Origin: Odontesthes bonariensis
Taxonomy: Eukaryota > Chordata > Actinopteri > Atheriniformes > Atherinopsidae
NCBI RefSeq assembly: GCF_027942865.1
Contig: NC_134515.1
Span: forward strand, 14,609,227-14,673,226
Reading direction: 5' to 3'
DNA length: 64,000 bases
Shown: positions 27,401 to 39,400 of the stretch, piece after piece
How positions within the stretch are numbered: position 1 is the stretch's first letter
How the letters are laid out: every line of letters starts with the position of its first letter
Notes under the pieces: generated by a model
Databases searched by the model: none
What the model was told of the DNA's origin: nothing
What the model saw: only the letters and a program-made list of their open reading frames with translations
Made by a program: the position numbers and the translations under genes

Positions 27401-30400
27401 GCTCTCGTTTGACATCTCCCCAACCACTGTTTCCATAGTTACGGTAATGTTATCATGTTATCATGATAGTTGTTGTTGGGTTTTGCCCCAGCAGGGTGTG
27501 GCAAACTGACCAAAAAGTTCTGATAATGTTAAAAAAAAGTTATAATGTTGTTTCCGGACCTGTTGGGCCTGTGGCCCGATGGAGAGTCAAGAGTTTTTAG
27601 ATAATAATGTAAGAGGATGAGATTCTGGAGAGGGTTGACAAGGAAAAAAAGGAGAACATGCAGTGGAAAATATAAAAACAACAAACCTCGAAGGAAATAA
27701 TGCACAGAGCAACCTTTAAACAGGACAAATCCACAAGTGTTAAGGCTTTATATAAAGCAAAGGTGCTGCAATTTCCTCTTAAAGCCAGAGTGGAGGAATT
27801 GGTAGCAGAGCTGAACTGGCAGAAGTCAATTATGGTATGAGCAAATATTATTCCCCACACCCTGACATAACTTTCCCTGTTTCTATCTCTTTATATGCAT
27901 GTTTTTGTTGTTGTTGTTTTTTATCCCTACATTTTGGAACACCTCAGCTGTGTGTAATCAATTACTCAAACATAATATCAATAAGGCAAAACAGTTTTGT
28001 CCTCATCTCCTGGCCGTTTGGTAAATAAGATTATCAGATCCCCAAAACTTGTGTCTTTGTGTTAGCGTCACAGCTAGCAGCCGATCAGCCTAGGTCAGCA
28101 CAGTGGCCACCGGAAATTGGGAGAAATAAAAGTAGAAATGTCGACATTACATATCGACATATTACATATCTTGAACGTACATTTCTCCCTTTAGAGTCTC
28201 AGCCATGTATATACATGCTGCTGTGGCCTTTGCTAGGCTAAATAAAGTAATGCCTTAAAGTGGGTTGGAGGCCATGAGTTCAGGTCAAAGGGAATGTGAA
28301 ACCATAAACCAGGAGTCTAGCTAGCCTTGGAAACAGTCATCACACTGTTTACTTGTGTGTGTTGTCAGGCTAGCTTCCTCTACATGTAAAGCCAAGCACG
28401 GCGTGTCTGTGTTTGTACAGGTTTTCGACACAGCAAACATTGCCACTGTCCTTTCATATAATTGTCCAAAAGCAAAAATTGTCCAACCTCCACCTCTTTT
28501 AACCACTCCAGCTTTAAAACAAGAGTTAAGGTAATAGTCTGGCAATGTGATTTAGAAACTGTAACTACCAAAAACAAACAAAAAAAAGTCATTTTTGGAG
28601 CCAACACCAGCTGTACATACACTCAGCTGAGTGGCAACAGTGGCGCAGGTCACAAAATGCTTAAAAGCTGAGCACATAAAACCATCTCTGTTACATTTAG
28701 TTCACACAGTATTAGAATGCACTCACAAGAAAAACACCAGTAATCACATATAAGTAAATATATCAACAGATATTAGATTGGAAAACCAGCTTATTAAATG
28801 CATGTCATGTTTTATTTAGAAAAATGCTTGTGTAGATTTAAGGTGAAAGCAATTGATGAACTTGGTAATTTAATGACTGATTAAGCATAAGGACTGCTTC
28901 CCCAATAGACTTTAACACAGGCTACAAAACAGTTGATGCAGCAATCAGAATAAAAGCAGCTGGCACAGCGGCCCATGAAATTTTTTTTATCACTTTTCAT
29001 TTAATGATGCCATTACATTACTTGGGAGTTGATGGTAATAGACTGACTTGGATACACTCTTCAAATTAGAAAACCCTTATTTCCAAATGGAAAACAATCC
29101 CAGGAGCTTTTGCGATTGATCCTGGATTGATTGAGGAGTACTGGGCAGAGCTGGTGGAGTGTAAATGCTTCACAAAAGTCTTGATTTTCTGCACCACATT
29201 CATCTCAGTGTAGGTCTTCTTTTAGTGGTTAACTCCAAGTTTGCATTAAAAGTTATCTTCAGAAATACACAGCTAATAAATTGACATTTATGTCCTTCTC
29301 ACTGGCTGAGTAACAGGCCAGCTGGGTAGTCTTTTGTTCTGTTGTAGTTCTGAGATGTTTCCCAATTTAAAACTGCTGAAAAGCCTTCAGGTATCTTGTT
29401 TGTCATGGTGCCACAACAAGCAGAACTTGTGTTTACCCAGTCCACTCATTTCAGTAAAACATATGACTGGTTAATTTAACTTTCATTTGAAATAGATCCC
29501 TCACTGCATTAATATTGTGTTGTAATTCTACAGTGGCTCCACCAATCACAGAGCTCAACATATTTTAGAGAGCTGGAAAAGATCTGGAAGGCTGACAAAC
29601 TGGCATCTATCTATTAACCCTTTTTACATTCCTGCACAAACTAATTGGTTTAATTAAAATCAGGAATTTGTCAGACAGTATTACAACTTTAAAAAGTTCA
29701 TTTTTAGAATGTATTTGGCTCTCTTTAAAGGCCTAGATGTCCCAACATTTTGTTTAAAACTGTTTGTTCAGCATCTTGAATCTGAAATAAATCTGCCTTC
29801 TTATTATTTGTCTGTTTTATGTAATTATACATAAACCATCATTGGACCATTGGTAGGACAGAAAAAGGTAAAGACATGTTCTTAAAGTTTTCACTGACTG
29901 ATCATTTAAACATCTGCTGATAAATGACAACAAATCTAATCACCTCAGGACTTATTCTAAATGTTTAATTTGAATTTCAAACTATTAAAGTTATAACAGC
30001 GAATCATGACCTTTTTTTGAATGAAACATTAACTGCTGCAGGGCCTTGTCTGTCATCACTTTCCAGTTCCCAGCAGCTGCACATGAATATATATGAGATG
30101 ACATACAGTATATATCTATAAAGTCACAAATGACATCATTTTGCAATATATTCTTAAGGTCAGTGAAGTTTGGATTTGAGAATGTCAGTTTTTATCCAGG
30201 TAACATGTCTTTACGATTGGCAACTTGGCTATTTTGTGATAAGTGAACAAAGCTAAATCTTTAAATCTTTGCTTTCTACTTTTTTTGCTTGCAGAACCTT
30301 GATTCCGTGGAAGGCTCAATCCAGAACCTTCTATCAGTGCTGTATCCGCCCTTCGATGCCACCGCTCCGACTCTGCTCAGCCAGCTCTTCCAAATCATTG

Positions 30401-33400
30401 GCAGTCGTTACCAGGGAGATGCCCTGCGGTGTTACCTGGACTTTCTGGTTCCAGCCAAGCACATCTTAGACACTGTGCAGCAGGCTGCATGTGTAAGTCA
30501 TGCATGTGCACTACAGTTGTGTATCTAAACATTAAAGTATTTCTCTTATTTATACTTTAATGTTGATTGATGGAGACTGGGACTGCAAACCTAATTGCCC
30601 ACTGATGGGATAAATAAAGTTTTCTGAATAAACAGACATTTGTTAAAATGGAGTATTAATTGCTCAAAGTAAAAAATGTGCCTGTTTAAGTCATGTATTG
30701 TCTATGCCTTTGTTCCCTCTAGGCTCAGTACTCTGATGGTCTGTTCCTCTGTGAGGGCTGGCCTCTGTGTTTACGTGACCAAGTTGTTGTCCACCTTGCT
30801 CCCATCGACCCCCTGTTACTTCGGCCTGGAGACTTTTATCTCCAGGTGGCACCATTCTGTGACCAATCAGCTCGCATCGTGGTCTGCAGCCTCCTGGAAG
30901 AGGCGGGGTTTGCAGAGGAGACCCCAATTGATGAGACCTCTTATCCTTGTATATTCAGCCATGACTGGTTAGATGACATCAACCACGACCGCAGTGGAAC
31001 GCCTCTCAGACAATGTTTGCTTGCCACCGAACAAGGCTTGGTGAGGTTACCATGGGAACGGGTGGCCGTGCCTGAATTTGTGGATGTTCCCCGAAGTGCT
31101 GGGAGTAGTATGGCCTCTGCTCCTCCATCATATTCTCCATTACCGCTTCCTCTTCCTCCTCCTCTTCCTAATTTTCCAGAGAATTGCTCATATGATAAAT
31201 CATCACCTCTTTCTTCTTCAAAGGAATCTGCAGTAAAACAACATCCTGTTACTATTCAGAATTCAACTTTAACATCCTCGTCACAACCGTTTGCCTTCAC
31301 TGTGGAGACTAGAATTTGTCCAGCAAAGCACGGCATTGCTGTGTCACTTTGCCTGGTGGATACTAGTGCGGCTACATCACAACTGGTTAAAGTTAAAGAA
31401 ACTGACACAGAGAGTAAGCCAATAGGCTGGGTGTCCCCTAATACATGGGACAGCCGCTTCACTGGGATAAATCCAAATACAACCACAAAAACAAGCACTG
31501 TTTCAGAGACACGAACCACTGCAAATAGTAGTATAACTGAATGTAAAGATGAGAAAAAAGGTGTAATTGTTCCTGAAAATACATTACAAGATAAACAGAA
31601 AGATACAAAGGTGCAAGATATGAGCAGATGTGGGCCAGTAGCCCACACTGTTGCTGAAGGGGAATACATAGATATACTGCAGGCCAGCATGCTTTTTGGA
31701 AATGATCAGTCACTCACTGAACAACAGTCACTTGTGCAACAACGTAGACAAAGTGACTCACAAATGCAAAGATATCCACATAGACAAAGTCAGCTAGCCA
31801 CACAATTGCCGCTGTCCACGGAGACACAAGTACATGGGCCATTACCCACAAAATCACAAAGTCATTCTAGATCTGTGGATCCTTTATCATTGAGTCCCAA
31901 CATGTCTGCCCAAGCGGGACCTCCATCCATTAATCACCATTCCCAAACACATCTCTCTTATTGTGACCCCCTCGAACCTTCCCAGTGTGTCCGCACTGTT
32001 CGCTTTGCAGAGAAGCCCTGCACCCCATGCATGGAAAGGCGACAGGGTGGAAAGGCTACCAGAGCTCAAGACCTGAGATGTCGATACAGGGACTCCTACC
32101 AGGCTGCTATTCAAAACCCTGTCTCTTTTAGAACTGAGAAAGACAGAGGGAATTTGTTAGCTGTGGTGGAGGAGGATGGTGATTTCTCACAGTGTGATAA
32201 AAGACGGGGACAACTTGGGACTGAACCAGAAGATCCATGGTGTGATGTTCAAGGAATAAGATGTGACCAGCATCCTCCCTCTCTCACTGAAGACATTTGT
32301 GAGGAGTCTGGGGAAATAAACACTGTTTCACACTGGAAACCAGGAGATTCAAACCTTTCTCCATCTGTGGAATACAGGAAAAGTAGTACTTTGCAATTTG
32401 TTGGGCAACCAGACCATGTATCTGAGAAGAATTCTGCAGCATTTAGTGATGCACAATCACCCAAATCTTATGGCACCATACACAATGTGAACAGAACAAA
32501 TCCAGCAGCAGAAGCAAGAATAAACGCCAATGTTGTGTCAGGTACAAATGGTCTTATACATTCAGATGTGTCTTCCAAGCACCATAGATTACCACTGAGT
32601 TCAAGGGAAATTTCCGGGATGCATTTGACCTTCAAGACTCATGAAAAGCTACAAAACAGAACCAGTTCAAACTTAACATCTCTAACAGCACCACAAAACG
32701 GAGGAGACACTGTATCAGACAGAAGAGGTTCTTCCCTCTCCACAGCAGTGGTGGACACCTCAGAAAAGTGTGAACTGGTTATTGTTGAAGGTCAAAATGT
32801 CAGGAGAAAAGAAAACCTTAAGTCACGCCCAGAGGTTCCCCAGCTACATGTGGTTAAATGTAAAAACAGCACAGCATTTCGACTGGTTTCGCCCAAGATT
32901 AACAGGAAGATGACTACAGGTACAGAGTTCTGTTCTGTTCAGTTTGCTATCAGATTTGGACCAGTTTTTATTATCTTCATTCTAACTAAATGAAAAACAC
33001 TTATTACAGTTGGTGAGCAGCCTGGCAGTACACCTATATCAAGTGGAAATGGCCATCAAACGGAGAAGCCGTCAAAGACCGATCCTCCTCCCATGACAGA
33101 AAAGCAGAAGGTCTCCCAGCGTGCCTCTGCTCGTCCCAGACCTGACCATCTGCCCCTGGGACCCCCAGACCCCAGAGCCCACCCTCTTTATCTAGGTGTA
33201 GCATCTCTCACAGGTAATTTTAGATTCACTAAATAAGATCAGTAATTAATTGTGCATAGTACAAAATAGTTTACATTGCACAATAAGAAATCATGTGAAA
33301 ATCCTCCTGTATCATATTCTTTGATGTGCTGCGATCAGTTGGTAGATTCACTGTCTTTTGATTACCACATTAAACGAAAGTTTCCCTCTTTCTGACTTTG

Positions 33401-36400
33401 GTGGAAGGGTCGCATGGCTTATGGAAATCTTCATTTACAGAGAACATCATTTTAGATGTTTCCTTTCTGTAATTCCTCTAGGCTGCAGAGACAGGACCGG
33501 CAGGGCAATAATTGAACTTTATGGAGAGCACCAGGGATGGCGATCGGCTGTAACAAGCCAGGAGCTCTTCCAGATGCTGATCTACTTCCACTCCATCACC
33601 AGGTAAGGAAGAAGTAAATCAGTTTGCACATAAAAAAGCTGCAGGACAGTTTTTCTATTTCTGTGGTTATCTCTGTTGTATTTTAGATACTTGAGTCTTT
33701 TTGCAATAATCCAATTATATCTTCTTATGGGATGTTTCCAAACAACTTGCAAGAAGACAAACTTGAACAACCTTTTTAAGAGTAGGACGGTTTACATGGA
33801 GCTTTAAGCATCAGAAAGTATCAAGAAGTATCAAGAAGATCTCTCAGGCAATATTGTAGAGTGTAGGTGTAGAGCTGGTTTACCGCACTAAAAAAAGGTG
33901 TACATATTAGAATAGTTTATTTCAAATCTGAAGAAACATCTGCAATCTGTAGACAACTTTTGAGCTTGTTGCCTTATTAAAACATTCAATAGAGACGTCA
34001 TCAAAATGCAGTTAAATGTAATAAGTTAACTTCCTTAAGAGACAGTTTGAATAATTACATTAATGAATCTTTGTGAATCTTAAGGATTCATGTAATCTTT
34101 GACAGAGCCACTTGTAAGGTTTAACTTATTTAAAAAGTCACCTTTTCCCACTCTGTGTCTGTATTCAGAAAGGAGATCAGAGAAGCTGGGATGACGCTCA
34201 TTTTTGATGCTAGGAGGACAAATCCACAACCACAGCTGTATAAGGCTTTGATGGCTCTTCAGGTAAAAGGCAAACTGACTTCTGCATTTCAACAGAGCAC
34301 AACAGCTCTGAGTTAGTTGCTGTTTGCATGTTAACATCTGGCGTGACCGCTGTGTTTTGCATATTAGAAATTGTGAGTGAAAAGTCAGGTCATTAATTAT
34401 GTATCAGCTTCTACGAACAATCCGTGCTTTACGTTGCTCTGGTCTATTAATAGTTATGTGTATTGTAAAAACATTTTTTTCATTAAATTTACTTGTAATC
34501 ATGATTGCAGTGCATTATATCATGAAAATAGAATAATTACTATTATTCTAACTACATGATACAGTTCATAAAACATTTGCAAGTGTTAGAATTATCAAAT
34601 CAGCATATTAACATGACTAGCTGGACAGTGGTGTGATGGTTAGCATTGTCATTTCACATCAAGAAGGTTCCTGGTCCAAATCTCATCTGGGGCCTTTCTG
34701 TGTGGAGTTTGCATTTTTTCTCTCTGGGTACTCATGCTTCCTCCCACAGACCAAAAACATGCATGTTAGAGTGTCATGAGTATGAGTGTGCATGGCTATT
34801 TGTCTCGTTTGTTTCTGTGTTGTCCCTGTCATGGACTGAAAAGCAGCCCATTTTGTCAATATATGTCTGTTCCCAGTCTCTCGAAGCATTTCCAGACTGT
34901 CACTCAACCCGGTTTAAAACCCTGATTTTGTGGCCGCAGTGACATTTGACAAAGAGCACCATTTCCATCAAACCACTTAAAGATAACGTCTGTCCAATGA
35001 ATTTGGCTATATTTACTTGAAAGATTATCCCTCACAGAGAACAAATGAAGCAGCAGTATGTCATGAATGATCTTCACCACATTTCACAGCATCATGGTGT
35101 CAGACATACTTTAGTCTATAGCTCGACTCCATTCCCACATATGTATTCTGGGACAAGGATGGTGGTCCAGTTAAACTGCCGAGTTTAAGCTGTGACCACC
35201 GTTCGCCTCAACCGTGCATGTAACTGTTATGATTGTTGACATTGCTTTTATTTATCTAACAAAACTGCTATTTGTTTCGATAATGTGTGGATGGATTTAT
35301 TTGTTATGATGAATAAAAGGGTGTAACTCAAAATCAAGTAGTATACGTACACGTAGATGGACTAAATTCTTTCTATTATTCTAATATTCTAGTATGAATT
35401 ATATTATGTATTATTATTGTTATTATAATTCATTAATCACTTTAGTATCATATATCAATCGATTATTGATTGATTTATTGTTAACTGGTTTCAGGAGCAG
35501 TGTCCCAGTGCAGTGAATAGTTTTGTACTGCTGGTGGACAAAGAGAACAGCCTTCGGCCAGAAAGATGTCCTGGGATACAGGTCAGCTTTTTTTTAGCTC
35601 ATTATTAAAAGACATTGCATATGTTGAAACATCTATGTTTGGATTACCAATGAAGGGCAATTATTTAGAGTTGTCTCTAAATCTCCTTAACCTCTTTTAT
35701 CAATATGTGTTTCAGCCATAGAGGTTATCGACAATGAATGAAAAAATATAATTTGCTTTGCACTGTAATGGGTTAATCTAGTTGGTAAAGATATAAGGAT
35801 TTTCCTGTAAATCTGGGATGTTTAATCTTGAGGCAGACTGATGTGGTGACATCGATGAAAGCCTTGCTTAAACTGGCAGAGGTGAATCAGCTGAGCTCCC
35901 GCCTGGATGGCACGCTGTCTCACAGCTACTGTGACTGGATGGAGCTGCACCAGGTGAGACACTTACACTAATAGATTACCTGTTTCTCCTTGAATTTTCT
36001 TGTTTTTTCTCTAATAAAGGGATGCACAAATTCCTTCTTCACTGCTTACAATTTACACTTGTCAAAATCATTTATTCTTAGAGACTCTTCCCATTTGTTA
36101 ATGATCTTCATGAGGCATCCAGCCTGCTACTAAGAGCCATTTGGAAATTAGAGGAACCCCAGATGACAGACACTGTACAGGTAACTTAACACCATCCTTC
36201 AGCTGATTTCTCATGTTACTATTTAGCGCTTGAAAGGTTAGTTTATCCCAAGTTATATACTCTGTCATCACTGATAACATGATATGTAGTTAATAGCTTT
36301 TGTAGACGTCAAGAATATCAGTGGAGGCACATGGTAAACAATAAGAAAACAGAGGCATCAACTGTATCATTTTAAAATAGTTTTTGTCTAACAGACTGTG

Positions 36401-39400
36401 CAGCAATGCATGATGGACCAGAGAACTCTGATGAGAGATGTCTTGGAGGATATCCGATTGGTCAGACTGCAGAGGGAGGGTGGGGCCATCCTGGCGAGAC
36501 TAAGGAAAGAGAGTGACTTAAAATACCCTCACTGTGAGGACCTAAGGTATACATCAAAAATCCTGCTCTCACACTGTAGGTTTGCAAAGAAAAATCTGAG
36601 GTGTTGCTGTGACTTGATTCAATGTTCTGCTTTTATAAGATTAAGACTTTATTGAAAGTGTAAATGATAACTTTTTAAATCAAAATGCTGAAACATCACA
36701 TTTGAATCTGCACAGAAGCTGTAGAGTCAATAATACATATGATAAAAGAAGTGAAAAGAGGTGCAGCACCTTTTAAATAAGCCAAGTATTTTCTCCCAGT
36801 CAGAGTAAAACTAGCCATTTTCCACATAACTTTTCTTTTATCAGGTAAGTAAGTCAGAGGAGTTTCGGAGCACACTAAGAACAATTTATGACTACATGTA
36901 TTAGTTGTATTTTGAGCTTTTGATGTCATTTTCCCCTTCATACAGTGATGCAGTGGACTCAGTGACCAGCCTGTATAACCACGTGGAGGAGCAGGCTCAT
37001 GTTCTCGTGCAGAGAACCAACATGTCACTGGAACACCTGGAGTACCTGATGCAACTCAGAGAGATAGAGGGACACTTCAAACAGGTTCATTATTTTTTAC
37101 ATATACAGTAACAAATGGTTCAGATGAGACATTTCTCACTTTTAAAACATTTTAAAATATTTGAAAAATGATGAAGAATGCAATTTTTGAATTTGTGTGA
37201 ATCAAAATCTTAAATCAATAGTTAAATGAAACACACAATAATTTTGTTTTTCTAACACCTAGATCATGGGATTGATATAATTAGTTCAGAAGTGTCTAGA
37301 AATATTGACAATATTTGGAACTTTTTCTTTCTTGCCTTCACTGTATTACATCATATTTTGGTACTGATGGTAGCTTACGATCTGTATCGTGTTAAAGTTT
37401 AAGTTTGATTATCTTCTGCTTGTGCAACATCTACAATAAAACACTATAGTATTGATATTTGTATTTAGTAAAAGAAAGAAAACAAGGACAATTTGAATAC
37501 TTCTTTCAAAGAAAACACACACATAATGAAAAGACATTAAACTACATGTAAAACAACAAACACAGCCACTAAAGTGCTATCATTGAGCAGTTTATTAGAG
37601 TATTATAGTCTGTACTACTGTATACAAGCCAAGAGCTTCAATAAGTAATACTGGATGTCAGACTGTAACAGATATCGTTGTGAATACATGCATCACATCT
37701 TAAAGTTCTGTACTGAATATAGTATTGTCATCCTTCATCTCTCTGTGCAGATTCTGCAGTGGTTTACTGTCGAAGGAGAGCGCCACCTGCTGGAAGCTGA
37801 ATCAGTCGAGGAGTCTGGAGACAGGATGGAGCAGATCCTCAACAGCTTCACTGCTTTCCTGATTGAAGCTAATGTGAGTCTAAGTTAGTGTATTTTATCT
37901 TCTCTTTGTATTTGTGTCCGTCTGTTGATCTAGCTGTCTGAATCTCTCTGTCCTTCCTCCTCCAGGACCGCAGACACCATTCCATGTCATTAGTGTCAGA
38001 GGCAGAGCGACTCCAGCAGAGTGGGCTCTCCTACCCAGAAACAGACCTTTTCAGGAATTTTGTCTGCACCTTCAAATCGGGCCTGGAGGACTTCCTGTGT
38101 AGGGCAGAGACATGTGGCCGAGAGCTTCAGATCATGGTCAACGTGTGTGATTTTTGTGAGCAGGTGAGATAAGTTTTCAAATTTAAGTTTAAACGCAATC
38201 TTGGCTCCACTTGAGAAGTATTTGACGTAAGTTGCAGCTCTTTTGATTGTCTGCTGGTATTATATAGAATATTTCAAATCTCTTACAAACAGGCTACGGC
38301 ACTGGCCAGTGAATGCATCGTATACCTGAACCAGAATCCATCCAGATTTCACCCAAAGCAAGACCATGACAGACCCTCACAGGTCAATCAACCAATCTCC
38401 CAGCCAGTACAATACCAAAACCAAGATTCCAGCCCCAACACTGCATCCCTTTGTCAGTCGGATGTTCATGCAGCACACTGCTCAGGTTCAACCACCGCCA
38501 GTGTTTCGCCATCTTCTACTGACAGCTTCATTCTCCAGGCTTTCAAAGAAAGGTTCCTCCACTTCAGCCCAGAGAGATTCCAGGAGGTAAAGGCCCAGGC
38601 CAGCGCCCTGCGGGGCTCTCGGGGGATGCGAGTCTGGAATGTCGCTTGGCTGAGATGTCAGGAGGCTCGGCAGCAGCTTCAGGAGAGGATGCAGGATGTG
38701 GATGAAGTTTACCACCAGCAAGCAGATTGGAATGAAGGTCATTTTATCGATGTGGTGAGCACCAATGTTGAGACAGCATCTCCTGGTGGACAGAATTTGG
38801 TGGTACAGTCAACTCCTGGGCCTGGGCATCCTCAGTGGGAGAGAATCGTATCAGGAGTGGTGGATTTAGAGAGGAGAAGGCCAGCTCTCACCAAACCTGA
38901 GGATAGCAGTGATGCTGGGATGAGCAGGGAGTCAACGACCACTCCAAAGCTTCCTCACAGGTAATACTTTGTTGGTCCATTCATTCTACTTATTTGACCA
39001 GAGAAGTTAATTTTGCTGCGCTCTCCAGCTGTTGTGACACTCTCATGTTAAAAAGCCTTTCTGTGACCTTTGAATATGATACTGATTATTGTAATTAGAG
39101 CAAAAATGATATTGCGATTTTTTTTTTTCTGGTATTACATCTTCAGTATTGTTTATAATGTCCCCTACATAATGCTAAGTCATATAAATCTTTGAATCCA
39201 ATCAGTTTTTAGGCCTGACTTGACAAGAAATAAATATTTTAAAGAAAAGATTATCTTGTATGAGACTTGATCACTTGACATCTTGAAAAGCAATCACATT
39301 TTAGTAGTATATTGTCAATTTTTGTGTCCAGATTTTTTTGATATAACCCTCCATCAGAATTTAAAATAAAGTCCTGTTGTCTGACCAAAGTTTCGAGATG

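Larger units (their letters stand above)
18477..30294 (+). other. plekhg4b: Large intron between the start exon and the first conserved exon
   Basis: About 11.8 kb bounded by ATG|gtaaag and ttgcttgcag|AAC. It contains (TG)n at 19649-19673, the Rex3 stub, the L2-like fragment, the large Rex3-like LINE and a poly(A) run near 26986-27002. Short ORFs inside it have no recognisable domain. Confidence 0.45.

Noticed and set aside
31256..31690. 144-codon minus frame opposite the large Rho GEF exon
   Set aside because: Antisense shadow of a long real coding exon; no domain of its own.
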